DNA of 64,000 nt. Origin: Cryptomeria japonica (lineage: Eukaryota > Streptophyta > Pinopsida > Cupressales > Cupressaceae). The translations under genes and the position numbers were made by a program. The notes under the pieces were generated by a model, which was given only the letters and a program-made list of their open reading frames with translations, was not told the DNA's origin and ran no database searches. Of this stretch, positions 1 through 11,403 are shown in pieces. The first letter of the stretch is position 1. Each line of letters begins with the position of its first letter. The DNA is taken from contig NC_081414.1 of the NCBI RefSeq assembly GCF_030272615.1, positions 826,798,896 to 826,862,895 of the forward strand, in the 5' to 3' direction.

Positions 1-2382
1 CATTTTCTAGACCTTTGTGAGATTTCCTTTTTCATCCTTTTTCTAGTGTATTCATTTTGTTTATAATCTTTCTATGTTTCTATAGTATCCAGTCTGTTAA
101 ACCCTGATTTCTTGTCATTTTCCACCTTTAGTATGGGTTTTTGTACTTTGTCTATATGGGATGCTTGGGAATAGCATTATCTTACGTCTTGTAGAGAGAA
201 TACAAAACTCATTAGATATTCTTAGTGATTGGTACTTTTAGGTTCTATAGTTAGAATACATTTATCTGTTAACATCAAGTAGTTTTGCACTCTCTTTTTA
301 TCTTAGTGAGCGAACTTGAGGTCAAGGAACCTCAAATGTTTAGTCAAAGTGGAGAGGAGGTTTATTGAGTCCATGAAGGGTTTAACCACCCTTCGCAATG
401 GTTCACTTTTACCACTCTACATTTTGGTGAATAGGACATGAAACACCTCTTGATTTATAAACTTTTTTTTAAAAATAAATTTTTGCAAACATTTTCTTAA
501 ACAATCAACACTTGTGTCATCTTTATCTCTTGCACATTCTTGAGGTTAATGATATTAAGTTTCCACAATCCATAGAATTATTACAGATGCTTCTGGATTA
601 GATTGTGTAGAATTTTTCGTATCAAATTATACACAATCTAAGCCAGAAGCATCTATAATAATTCTTGAGGTTGTCAAAGTGTTATGGAGCTCATCCATGA
701 TATTTATGAGCTAGACTACTTTAGGTGTTTGAGTGAGGAGAACTTCCGGACCTAGTATTCCTACATGTTTTGGTCCGATGTTCTTGGGGACTATAGATCC
801 AAATGATCCTTTTGCTCCTTGAGTACTTACTTTAGGACTTGGTGGTTCTACTACATATGCATCTCAACCTAACTCCCAAAATAGTACACTGATGAATACC
901 CCTTTGAGACTTGTTCCTCTTATGGATCATGAGTATGCTTTGATAGTTTCATTTGATCAAATTCAATCCCTTGAACAGGACCTAAGGGATTTTGAAGGAT
1001 TCTTAAATTGGGAGAATGTCCTCCCCTAGGTTGATTTCTATTGTTAGTAACTAAGAGAGATACTCACCTTAGATTAGAAGGGCCTCAAGGTGCTTAGGGT
1101 ATTGTTTATGATAGTAGGTTCTCATGTGTCTCTTATTCTTCATAATCCTCAAGACACCTAGTATGATAATGTTTGTCTTTAGATTAATATACTTATGCGT
1201 GGGGTGTCAATTCATTGGTGTACATAGGTCATAATATCGATCCTTTGTCAAGTGGTGCTATTCCATGAATACATGTCTCTCAAATTACCTTGGGGTATAT
1301 CGGTCCTACTTCTAGCTCTGCTACCACATCAATAGTTCATGCTTCTATGTTGGTGTTGGTTAGGGAACTAGAGCTAGTATCAATACTATTCCTTGTGCCT
1401 GTGCATGTGCTACTATTACTGCCAACATGCAAAATCCATCTGTGCTTAACACTATATTGCTGAATATGGGCCAACTTCAACAACAACTTGTTGGAATGTT
1501 GTCATTAATGTTTTTGGGTAACATGAGCTTGATGCTCTTGGGAAGTTTTGAGTAAGTCTGACAAGATAGACTACATTTGTATAAGCCTATTTTTCTCTGC
1601 ACTCCTCCATAGCTAAGTATTTAGGCACATAGTTTTGTCAACTTAATCTTGAGGATGCTTGAAGAACCTATATTCAAGTTTTCTAGTGTTGGAGTGAAGT
1701 GGCTAGAAAAATATTGGTTCCCTATCAGGAAATTACCATGTTTCTCTAGAATAGGACAAATAGCTCAATGGATCCCCATCTTAATAAGTGATCACATTTT
1801 ATTTTGCATTTTTGGGACAAGAGTAAGGATGGGTCATAACGTGAAAATTCAAATGGACACACTCTTACATCATGTTTTGGCCGACATTTACATAATATGA
1901 AGGATATGAAGCCAACACAAATCAAGTATGGATTCATATATATGTATGTTTATTTTTTTGGAAAATATAGACAAGAAGAAAGCAATAATAGGTGTATGTG
2001 ATTATATGCAACAATAGAGATAATGAAGTGTACACAGTCTATGTACTAAACCTAATTGGAACCGTACTCCATGCATGCCTGAGATGCAACTTTAACAGTT
2101 CATTTTGTATGTAATTTTGGGTAGTAAGCCCTCCGACAGTGAGCTATGCAGTGAGCACTTTTGTAATATTTTATTACCGGTTATAAGATATTGAGAGTTA
2201 ACCCTCTCTATGGTATTTCCCTTATGGATTTCCATGTAAAAATATTGGTGTCAAGTGTATGTGTTTTTCTCTTTTTCTTTACTGCACTTAATTATGTTAT
2301 GTGGATGGTTGTTTAAATTTTTTATTTTATTTAAGGGAATACCAATTCACCCCCCCTCTTAGTATTTTGGATGTTCAACGAT
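1..2382. other. Unassigned degenerate DNA upstream of element E
   Basis: No gene can be supported here. Frames on the plus strand between about 745 and 1030 read as a plausible Ser/Pro/Asn-containing peptide broken by a stop near 826. A reading near 1380-1510 is Gln-rich and could be gag-like. Neither is recognisable. The stretch 2100-2380, with a short poly-C run at 2350-2356 just before the primer site, has the character of the end of a copia-type LTR, so part of it is probably the 5' LTR of element E. Its start cannot be placed without a second LTR copy. Confidence 0.4.
575..664. repeat. Foldback: 35-bp inverted repeat with 20-nt loop
   Basis: Bases 575-609 and 630-664 are reverse complements with about 33 of 35 positions paired, around a loop at 610-629. 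The 12-mer ATTCTTGAGGTT occurs at 536-547 and again at 661-672, so the foldback lies in a segment bounded by a short direct repeat. A transcript would form a long near-perfect stem. It could be a tiny foldback element or a small-RNA precursor; nothing shows that it is transcribed. Confidence 0.7.
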
Positions 2383-2394
2383 TGGTATCAAAGC
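2383..2394 (+). other. Primer binding site of element E
   Basis: TGGTATCAAAGC matches 11 of 12 bases of the usual plant copia primer site complementary to initiator methionine tRNA (TGGTATCAGAGC). It follows an LTR-like end with a poly-C run and fixes the element's orientation as plus. Confidence 0.8.
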
Positions 2395-2444
2395 CTTGTC
2401 CTTTGAATGAGCCTAATAGCTTGAAGGAGATCTTGGAGATTGAA

Positions 2445-3532
2445 CATATGGCATCGAAAACCATTCCAAAAGAATTTGTAGGAGAATGTCAACTTGATAA
2501 AGATGGTAAACTTAAGGCATCTCTTGAAGATCTTGAAAATACAGAAAATGAGAACAAAGATCTGAAAGAAAATTTGATAGAAGAAAATTAATGCATTAGG
2601 AAATTGAGAGAACAAATCAAGAAATTTAAAGAAAGGCATAAGGTGGTGAGCGAAGAATTGAAACAAGCAAATGGCATGATTGTGAATCTAAAGATTCTTA
2701 TTTAAGAAGAGAAAAAGTCCAAGGACTGTCTAAATGACATAATTGAAGGAAAAATAGAGGAATGCAAGAATCTAGAACAAGAAGTAGTATCCTTAAGAAT
2801 CGATCTAGAGAAAACAAAGAGTCAAGGAGACAAATTCATAATGAGTTCAACAAAACTTGATGAGATGCTAGCTATACAAAAGACCCCGAATGATAAGAGT
2901 GGATTAGGATTTGAAGTTGGTGAATGCTCACATCAAAAAATTGAAGACATAGTCAAAATTATCTTAGCTAAGAAGATTGAACCTTTCGGCCTATTAAGGG
3001 GAAGTAGATCCAAAATCAAAAAGAAAAATCTTCAGTCAAGTAGCCAAATGGTCAAAGGTATTTTTCTTTTAATGGCTATTGTTTTTCATGCAATAAATTT
3101 GGACATAAAGTCGTATAATATAGAAGTATGATGAATCAAAGACCATTCTAAAGACAATGCTTTACTTTCAATAAGTTTGGTCACAGAGCTAGTCAATGTA
3201 GAAGTTCGATCATAAACAACTATGGAAGAGTTAGTCCCTTCAATGGTCACTGTTATGTGTGCAATGGTTTTGGTCATAAGGCTAACTTGTGCAAATCTAG
3301 ACTGAGTAAAGGAAATTCAAGACAAAGAAATGAGAAGTGCTACAATTGCCATAAGTTTGGGCATCTTGCAAAGTATTGCAAGAGCAAGAATATAAAGAAA
3401 GATAATCTGGTGAAAAGAGATGAATATATGAAAAATGTCAATATGCAAGAATCCAAAAAGGAGATGAAGAAGATTTGGAAGGAGAAGGAAGTTGCACCCA
3501 ACTTTGGTGCAGAAAGTTCCTCTGGAAATTGA
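2445..3532 (+). pseudogene. Element E gag-like protein with four zinc knuckles (decayed)
   Basis: The readable protein has a Lys/Glu-rich, probably coiled-coil N-terminal part (about 2445-2830). A conserved block around 2841-2930 contains KLDEMLA...GLGFE, shared with element F. Four tandem CCHC-type knuckles follow at about 3079-3126, 3158-3200, 3251-3295 and 3338-3382. The last two keep C-x2-C-x4-H-x4-C exactly; the first has lost its final Cys and the second one of its Cys residues. The coding frame is interrupted by several stops. The C-terminal end is Ser-rich and ends at 3532. Knuckles of this type bind nucleic acid in gag nucleocapsids; most copia gags have one, so four is unusual. It is too broken to make a full protein. 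Confidence 0.7.
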
Positions 3533-3548
3533 GTCGAAGAGATTTGGC

Positions 3549-3558
3549 TTAGGGGGAG
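3549..3558 (+). other. Internal polypurine tract of element E
   Basis: TTAGGGGGAG lies 17 nt after the gag stop. Element F has the same motif about 16 nt after its gag stop (31867-31877, minus strand). The motif looks like the polypurine tracts that normally prime plus-strand DNA synthesis beside a 3' LTR. Several such tracts downstream of the coding region are a known trait of Sirevirus-type copia elements. Confidence 0.6.
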
Positions 3559-3934
3559 TTAGAAGAAAATCATTATCCCCAGCCAAAGAATGAGATGATG
3601 TTATCACAACTTGAAGGTACAATATGTATAATGATAGAATTCATCTTTTGGTGAAGATTGTGGTAAGAAACATCTAAATGTAGTGAATTGCAGTACTCTA
3701 CTTGGTGGTTGTGTCTGACAAAACAATTAACAACTTTTTAGCATTCAAAAGATTTAGTTAATGCACTGGAAAGTTGAATGAACCTTTAAAAGATAATTTT
3801 TTAAGTCATTTCATTCATTCGAAGATCAAAAAAAGTGAGGAGAACAAGCGTGAATATTTTCTGAGAAATACAAAAAGGTATTCTTGTGTCCTAATTTTAC
3901 AAATCATAGACTTTGCAACTTAATTTTATTTGCA

Positions 3935-6442
3935 ATGACGACATCAAATGTTGTTGATATTGATGCTAAGCCCCATCCTAAGTTCAAATGATACCCCAAC
4001 AAATCAACCCAAGATGATTTGCTAGGTGCATTGTCAACTATACCACATGATGTTTTGTTAACAAAAGATGTTATAACATACATTCAAGTTAAAATGGAAG
4101 AGTACAATCACATAAATCTTTTTGACATGTGGGCTAAAGAATTGATTGATGATAACCATGGGTTGAAACCCGAATTCAATGCTCTAATGGAAAATAAGTT
4201 GTATGTTTGGAATTGGTTTTTGTCTTTCTACTATGATGGCAAATGGGTGTGCATGGCCATTAGTAGATTTTGTGATGAGTATGTGTGGCTAGACCAACTC
4301 TACAGACTAACTAAAAAATCAATTGAATAAATTACTAGGTTGTGGCCAATTGGAATAGTTTGGGTAAAGAGGTTAGTAAAGAACTTTGTTGTGGTAGACC
4401 TAACTAGAGCTACTCTAAACAAATGAGCTATGTTTGTTAGCACAATTAGAAACCTTGCTATGAAGTATGCATAATTATTGATAAGAAACAAAATCTATTT
4501 CACTAACAGAGAAAACTCTGTCTCTTTAATGACTATCAATGTGGCTTATGAGATGGTAATGAAGAATGAAAACTATGACTATGTGAATTATTGAGGCAAG
4601 AGTTTATAAAAAATTTGAAACAAACAAAGGAGAAGAAACACAACTTTCAATATGGCACATTAGCTTTGTGCATACTATTCTACTTTTTGGGTGAACCTCG
4701 GACAGTCACAAGAGTATTGGTTGGAATCCCAATAGATCGATTGCACATCAAATCTAGGATTATATGAACAAAATCAAGGATTTGACAAAAGAAGATGAAG
4801 CATTTACTACATTCTTTTCTATTTTTCAACAATGGATGCAAAAGAGAGAAAGGATACCGAAAAGTCTTGTTGAAAAATATCAAAATGATATCACCTTTCT
4901 AATAACTACAAATGAGTGTAATATGAAAGTAGAAGAGTATAGAACTAGATGGGTATCAACTCTTGGTTACAAAGTATTTGAAGAGGAATTGATTGGTTTA
5001 GCTGAAGTACTTCCGAGAAGCTCTAGAGATGAAACTGAAGAAAGACATGAAAATTTTGAAGAAAAATCTAAAGAATTCCATGAGGAGCAAATGAAACCAA
5101 TCATTGAAAGGAAAATTCAAAAGAAGGTTGATGAATTGGGCAAAGCTGCTATTTTCACACAAGAGGAAATTGATCAGAAGAGACAGTAAGTAGGTCTTGA
5201 AACAAGCACAAGGAGAACTAGAATCTTCTCATCTTCAACTACACCTACAACCTCTAGAAGATTTCTATCTACCTCGAAGAAGAAAAAGAAGAAGCCAAGT
5301 CAAGTAGAAGAAAAGTCTACTCCAACACCTAAGGATATGACTGGAAAATGAAAGAAAGGAGAAACCCCTTCCTCATCTTCAAAGAGAGTGAAGCAAAAAG
5401 CCTCTAAAGAAAAGCCTTCTAAGGAAGAGGAAGGGAAGTTAGAAGAAGAATTAGAATCAGAGACTAAATCTGAAGAAAAGGTAGAATCAATTAAGAGCAA
5501 GAAAGTACACCTTGTAGAATCCTCAGATGAAGAAGACATTGAGGCAGAAAAAGAAAGATATGTGATTTGAGAGAGGAAGACAAAAGAAAAAGAGAAGACA
5601 GTTAAAAGAAAGAAACCTCTGAAGTTGGGCACTCTATTCAACTACATGGTAACATATGACAAATTGAAGGAGGTTGGTGAATTGTATGGTACATTTGATG
5701 AAGAAGACGAAGAAACAAGTGTCAAAGCCTTTGTAAAGTATATCACTGACTTAGAAGCATACATAGAAAACTTCAAAAATGACATCCTAGATGACTTATG
5801 GATTGTATTATTAAAAGTACTTGATATGATGCTATTGATGATGTGGATAAGATTAAGCAACATGCTCTACAGATAGTAGGTGAAGGATTCTTTGAAGCAA
5901 ACTAAGCTACATTAAAACAAGTCTACTCAAATGAGCTCAAATCAAAGTGAAGGGAAGACATTCTAATAGGAAGAGACAAGGAGGTATTTGAGAAGTTACA
6001 GAAGGAGATTGTTGAAGCCTTGCAAGATATGGCAAATAAGATTGTATTGTTGTCTCACAAGAATGATAACGCCCTTGTGCAACATGAGACACCTACAACT
6101 AATGATATTGTTATGGATGAAACATCCCTTTCCCCTCTAGAGATCACATAAACTTTAACTAAGGATGAGCAAATTGATAGAACAATCAGTTTTGATATTC
6201 TTAAGGAAGAGATATCTTACAACAAGGAATCAAAAGACAATAATAAGAAAGGAACTAAGAGTGAAAAGGGAGGATGAAGGAAAGTAGAGTGACCAAGAAG
6301 AAAAATAGGAAACAAAAGATGAGAATATTGAAGAGGCTAAGGAAAAGGAAAAGCATGAGGAAAAAAGAGAAGAGAAGAAAGTGATGGAAGCTAGTACTTC
6401 CTCCAGTAATATTGAAGATCCTCTGGATAATGTCCTTAACAT
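3935..6442 (+). pseudogene. Element E second ORF, unknown protein (decayed)
   Basis: I do not recognise this protein. The start is placed at the ATG at 3935 because element F's ORF2 also begins with Met at the matching point (31488, minus). The two N-termini align: a V-V-D, then P-x-F-K, a D-D-L and a G-A-x-S. They then run in parallel to about 4320 and align again around 4680-4780. Further on, a block at 5040-5190 (EKSKEFHEE...RKIQKKVDEL) also matches F. The middle (5200-5600) is Lys/Glu/Ser-rich and likely disordered; the end is charged. Stops and frameshifts break it throughout. It sits where some Sireviruses carry an envelope-like ORF, but no membrane segment is evident. No function is assigned. 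Confidence 0.6.
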
Positions 6443-6480
6443 GCAACTAAGCTTTCAACCTGTTACTCAGCCCAAGGCAT

Positions 6481-6991
6481 TTATCTAGCATTTCATGATG
6501 CACCTATAGATACATAATGAATACACCATCACTCAAATTTATTATTTCCAGACAATTAGCAATTAAAGAATTAATAAATAAAATTAACGATTACACATGA
6601 TCCCAAACATTTATCTTTATTTGATTATTTGTAATGAAAATACTCTCTCAATACTAATTTAAACTTAACATCCATTAAAATTCGAGAATACAAAATATAT
6701 AAATTATTATAACTTAAAATTGTGAAAAACTCTCCACAAGGCAAGATCTAGAAGAATTAGTTCCTCATCAATTATTTCTGTCCACTTAAAACTGATCAAA
6801 GTAGTCATCTCTTGACTGTGAGGCTCGTTGAAGTTACTTACATTGATTTATCGTCGTCCACTCACTGAATAGATCATTTTATTTATGCAGATATAAAAAG
6901 AACACGAGGGATCCTACACTTGGTAGACAGTTAAAGCAAATCTGAAGCTTTCAGAACCAAATAATTACTGGGTATTGGCAACATCTGGAAT
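6481..6991 (+). promoter_or_regulatory. Promoter and 5' leader region of the P450 gene
   Basis: The stretch between the broken end of element E and the P450 start codon contains no ORF. A TATA-like TATAAAA lies at 6892-6898, about 95 bp upstream of the ATG, which would put the transcription start near 6925 and give a leader of about 65 nt. The upstream 400 bp are AT-rich. Transposon-derived DNA ends only about 400 bp above the TATA box, so element E may have supplied distal promoter sequence. Confidence 0.5.
6892..6898 (+). promoter_or_regulatory. TATA box of the P450 gene
   Basis: TATAAAA stands in GC-poor sequence at the expected distance from the ATG at 6992. No other equally good TATA motif lies closer to the start codon. 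Confidence 0.55.
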
Positions 6992-7969
6992 ATGGAGTGG
7001 GTGTTTTGGGGTTTGGCGGCTGTTTGTGCTGGTTTAGTTTGGTTTCTGCTCAAGATTGCAACAACGATATGGTGGAAGCCTCTGCAACTGAAAAAGTACT
7101 TTGAAGCCCAAGGAATCAGGGGCCCTCCATACAGACTATTCTATGGGAATTCTACAGATATAACCAGAATAATCGATGAGCAGAAATCCAAACCCATGCC
7201 ACTCTCACATGACATACTCCCTCGAGTTCTTCCCCATTTACATCAGTGGGCCAAAACCTACGGTACACTTATTCTGCATTTTGTTTAAGCATCTGGTATT
7301 TCATTAATCATATTATTAGAATTCCTGCTTAGCACCATTGATCGTTAGACTTGGGTGCTGTTAGAACTTAGAATAGTGGCTGATTAAGAAGAATAGTGAG
7401 TGATTAAGAAGAAGATAAAGAATTCTGAAGACCGTATTGATTGATAAATTTTTTACATGTGATATAGGTCAGGATTTTATTTTCTGGTTTGGGCCGAATC
7501 CCAGGTTGGTTGTTCCCCACCCTGAGCTTATTAGGGAGATATTGTCCACTAAATTTGGCAACTATCCAAAGCCTCCAGATAATCCCCTTTCAAGGCAACT
7601 GGTTGGACAGGGACTTGTGGGGTTGAAAGGTGAGAAATGGGCTCAGCACAGAAGAATCATCAATCCTGCTTTCCATATGGATCTGTTGAAGGTAAGGCAC
7701 TGGACGTCTCTGTTTATGTCTTAAATTAGGACCAATATTATATAATATATAAATCAGTCTTTTTAGAGAGAAATCTATAAAGTTCCTACTAATAAATAAC
7801 CATAGATGTACTTTTGACATCAATCTTCTTAATGTTTCAAGGGGATTAATTGTTTGAGGTTGTTTATTATATAATTAATATTAATTTTTAAGATGATTAT
7901 AATAAAATTGTTTAATTTGAATATATAATTCATTATAATAATATTGATTTCTTTTTTCATAAATAATTG

Positions 7970-8003
<34 letters not shown>

Positions 8004-11000
8004 TATATTTATATTTATATTTATACTATCTCTTTGCATAATTTTTTAAAATTCTGTTTCTGATTTCTGCTAACCTAGATCAAGAAGGATAAAACCCTCT
8101 ATCCAAGCATCCATGAGCGGATTATTGGGCCTTTACTATTTGCAGAGCCAGGGTGATTCCTCTGTTTATAAGTAATCGCAAGGACAAGTAGTGCCTCCAC
8201 GGAATATGTCTCCATGGCCAAATTTTGCAGTTGGGCGTCATAAGAAATAGTGGTCAGAGTTTGAGTCATGAACCTGAAAGTTAAAAATCATATTCGAGGA
8301 GATTCTAGTGTCGAATCTTAAGCCATTCTAGAAGATGTCTACTGTAAGGTCATAAGATTTAAGACCAATTATCTTCCTATTGAACTCTCTACTATTATCC
8401 TGGTCATACCAATTTTCTTTCTATTGAACTCTCTACTATCATTCTGTTGATGGATCATATAATGTGATTAGAAACATTGATATCACTCAATCTAATTCAG
8501 AAACAACAAGTATAAATACTAATATAATGTAAAAATCAGATATATTAAGTTCAATATGATAGAAAAATTAACTCAGTGAGAAAACCCATGCCCCTGCTGC
8601 CCTGGATTGGCATACCTTTAATGAAGGGTTATATCTGAGTGCAACACCTGGTCAATTTGACAGAGTAGAATCTTACCGCCTCGGTAAGATTCTGTGTGGT
8701 GTTAAGCCCAAGGTTTCAGCGTGTTCAAAACTTTTTAACTATTGACCTTGTGAGAATTCTTTGCAAGCAGAAGAGTGGAGAGTAGATCTAGTTCTCTTTA
8801 ATTGAGATACTACTGAGATGTCTTGACTGTTGCTTTTTGAATACCGATATTGTGAGCCGATCTATAGAAGTTATATCTTAAATATATTCCAGATACACGA
8901 CTCTGCCAAAAAAAAAAACCCTTACCTGTTAGAAGCTACGCAGATTATTTTATAAGTGTTTCTCTATTTTGAAGTTCATATTCAGAATTTCATAGGAAGA
9001 AATTTAATGCCATACAAGAAACTTATATATTGTAATTACAGAGTGTGATTCTAAAAATTGTGAATAGCAGTGCCAGTTTGTTAGGATGAATGGAGCAAAT
9101 TGATATTGTCAGCTGCATCAGAACTTTAAGTGCTAAAGAAATGCCAATATGTTGGACGAATGGAGTAAAATAATATTATGAATTAATTTTATTTAATCTA
9201 CTGGCCAGTGGAGAGTATACCTAGTTCTCTTGAATTGACATACTACTGAGATGTCTTGACTGATGCTTTTTGAATACAGATTTTCTGCTCCTATCTGTAG
9301 AAGTTACTTTTACCCTAAATATATTCCTGATACATGACTCTGCAAAAAAATAACCTAATCTGTTAGATACCATCTGTAGAATTATTTTATTTTCTCTATT
9401 TTGATATTTATATTCAGAAATTCATAGGAAGACACGTTCTGTCATATTTTGAATAACTAGTTCTGTAATTACTAATTACAGGGTATGATTCCAACAATTG
9501 TGAAAAGCAGTGGCAATATGCTGGATAAATGGAGTAAATCGGTACAGTCAGGTGCATCAGAAATTGAAGTGCTGGGGGAGTTTCGTGATCTCACAGCAGA
9601 TGTTATTGCGAGCACAGCATTTGGCAGCAGTTTTTCAGAGGGAAAGCATATCTTTGATATGCAGGTCAAGCAGATGATTCTTACATCTGAACTATTTCGC
9701 ACTGTTTATATTCCAGGTTTCAGGTGACAAACTTGTGTTTTGTGAAAGTACAATTTACCCATCTTAAGTTACCTAGGAATGCAATGACTATTTTGATTTG
9801 AGAGTGTTCATGTCTCTGTCCCTTTATGTTTTTCCTTGAAACAGTCGCTGGAAAGATTTTCCAATATTTGTCTTTAACTTGGAAGTGCCACTTTTTTTTC
9901 AGCTATATCTTCCCTCTCAAAATGTATTTGTCCTTCAAGAATTATGTTTATGAATATTATCTTGAGAAGACATTTTATTCAATAGGATGAATGCCTTTGT
10001 ACTTTGGGAGGCTTTCTTCATATTCTGAAGTATGCAGAACCTATAGCTTTTTTTGGTTTACATTGGTATGTAATGTCTGAGAGTGATTCCTATCATCAGG
10101 TTTCTGCCCACTACAAAGAATAGGCAACGTTGGAACTTGGAGAAAGAAATAAGATCATCCTTAAGACAAGTTATAGATGCCAGGGAAAAGACTGCTGGGA
10201 TTGAAAAAACAGGTAGCTATGGTGCGGATCTGCTTGGTTTTATGATGTCTCAGAACAGGGAGCAGGTGGGAGTCAATGTAAAACGTAATGCGAGCCTGAG
10301 TACAGAGGAAATCATTGATGAATGTAAGACTTTCTACTTTGCCGGCCATGAAACGACCTCAGTCCTCTTGACATGGGCTATAATATTGCTGGGCATACAT
10401 CAAGATTGGCAAGAGAGAGGTCGCAGAGAGGTACTGGAAATATGTGGGAGAAACAATTATCCAGATGCAGGCAGCTTAAGCCGCCTCAAAATTGTAAGGA
10501 CCATCTAACGCAGACCCAAATATCCATGTCAATACCATGAAGTATTTTAACATTAGTAAAATAGAAAATTACAGTAAGGCGCATTTGCTAGCTTTTACAA
10601 ACTAAGTTTGACTAAAGCCTCAGTACTTTCCCCTGTGCATGAGGTACCTGCTGACATCCTCAGAGAAACATAGATTCAGTTACTGTAAATTTAAATATAT
10701 AGGAAACAGAATTCAATCGCCAATGTACAATGATATTAAAGAAGGTCAAGCTATTAGTTTGGAGTGGGTAAGCAATTCGTCTAATAAGTGAAACAAAAAG
10801 GAGAGATATTTTTCAAATCTACTCAAATTATCTTAGCAAAATTTATTCACAGAAGGTAATGGGAAGCAATACCCAATTTAACAAGTAATAACAATCATAT
10901 TTGAACAAACACTGGCATTCGAATTCAAAAGCGTATTTTGGGTTTGTCTCACAAAATATTATATGAATGTTTTGTAGGTGGGAATGATCATAAATGAGGC

Positions 11001-11403
11001 CTTGAGACTTTATCCACCTGCAGTGTTCCTCTTGCGACAGGCATGTGAGCCAATGAAACTTGGAAGGCTATCAATTCCTGCAGGCACCCAACTTGTGCTT
11101 CCGATCCTTGCAATCCACCATGATCCTGCTTTGTGGGGAAATAATGCCAATGATTTTGACCCAGGGCGATTTAGCGAAGGAATTGCGAAGGCTACAAAAC
11201 ATCCAATGGCATTCATGCCCTTTGGATTAGGTCCAACAATCTGTGTGGGTCAGAATTTTGCCTTGTTGGAAGCAAAATTAGTGCTGGCTATGATTCTACA
11301 AAAGTTTTCTTTTGTCACTTCACCTTCTTATACTCATGCTCCTTTGCAATTTCTCACTCTACGACCTCAATACGGAGCTCAGGTTATCTTCCACGTAGAC
11401 TAA
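6992..11403 (+). CDS. Cytochrome P450, CYP72 clan, five exons, 518 aa
   Basis: Exons: 6992-7262, 7468-7691, 9482-9723, 10100-10493, 10978-11403. All introns are GT...AG, and the phases join into one open frame of 519 codons including the stop, a normal P450 length. Family features in order: membrane anchor at about residues 4-27; Pro-rich hinge near 40-52; C-helix W148...R152; I-helix AGHETT at 327-332 (oxygen activation); K-helix E384-x-x-R387; P-x-R-F at 439-442; haem loop F459-G-L-G-P-T-I-C466-V-G. Such enzymes are ER-bound, NADPH-reductase-dependent monooxygenases. The sequence resembles the CYP734/CYP721/CYP735 part of the CYP72 clan, whose members include brassinosteroid and cytokinin hydroxylases. 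The substrate cannot be read from sequence. Oddity: residue 464 is Thr where the motif FxxGxRxCxG has Arg. The start is the first in-frame ATG, directly before the hydrophobic anchor. Confidence 0.92.
7263..7467 (+). other. P450 intron 1
   Basis: A 205-nt intron splits the Gly91 codon (phase 1). The donor is ACG|GTACAC and the acceptor ATATAG|GTCAGG. Reading through instead gives a stop within nine codons, so splicing is needed. Confidence 0.85.
7692..9481 (+). other. P450 intron 2 (1790 nt)
   Basis: Phase 0, between Lys165 and Gly166, with donor AAG|GTAAGG and acceptor TTACAG|GGTATG. It is by far the longest of the four introns. It holds a (TA)n microsatellite, about 700 bp of unrecognised AT-rich DNA, and a decayed tandem copy of the exon 3 start, listed separately. 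Introns 3 (9724-10099) and 4 (10494-10977) hold nothing recognisable. Confidence 0.85.
7970..7994. repeat. (TA)n microsatellite in intron 2
   Basis: About twelve uninterrupted TA units, followed by degenerate AT/TTATA-rich sequence to about 8030. Probably length-variable between individuals. Confidence 0.9.
8775..9565 (+). repeat. Tandem duplication of intron 2 end plus exon 3 start
   Basis: The segment from about 8775 to 9136 repeats at 9208 to about 9565, offset 433-440 bp. The downstream copy contains the functional acceptor and the first 80-odd bases of exon 3. The upstream copy keeps an acceptor-like AG at 9040-9041, followed by a decayed exon 3 start (about 9042-9136) with substitutions and in-frame stops. 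A third short fragment resembling exon 3 lies at about 9137-9171. The duplication postdates the gene structure, and only the distal copy has stayed open. Confidence 0.8.

Larger units (their letters stand above)
2383..6480 (+). mobile_element. Element E: pol-less LTR retrotransposon (decayed)
   Basis: The order is primer site, gag-like region, polypurine tract, then an unrecognised second ORF, all on the plus strand. No reverse transcriptase, integrase or protease can be found. The same layout and recognisably similar proteins occur in element F on the minus strand at 27102-34255, so the two are copies of one family. Many stops and frameshifts show that E is old. No 3' LTR is visible before the P450 promoter region, so the element is truncated at about 6480. 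The boundaries are approximate. Confidence 0.7.

Noticed and set aside
7437-7467. Alternative start of a separate gene at 7437
   Set aside because: The ORF begins inside intron 1. Splicing 7262 to 7468 joins it to exon 1 in the correct phase with the usual P450 sequence.
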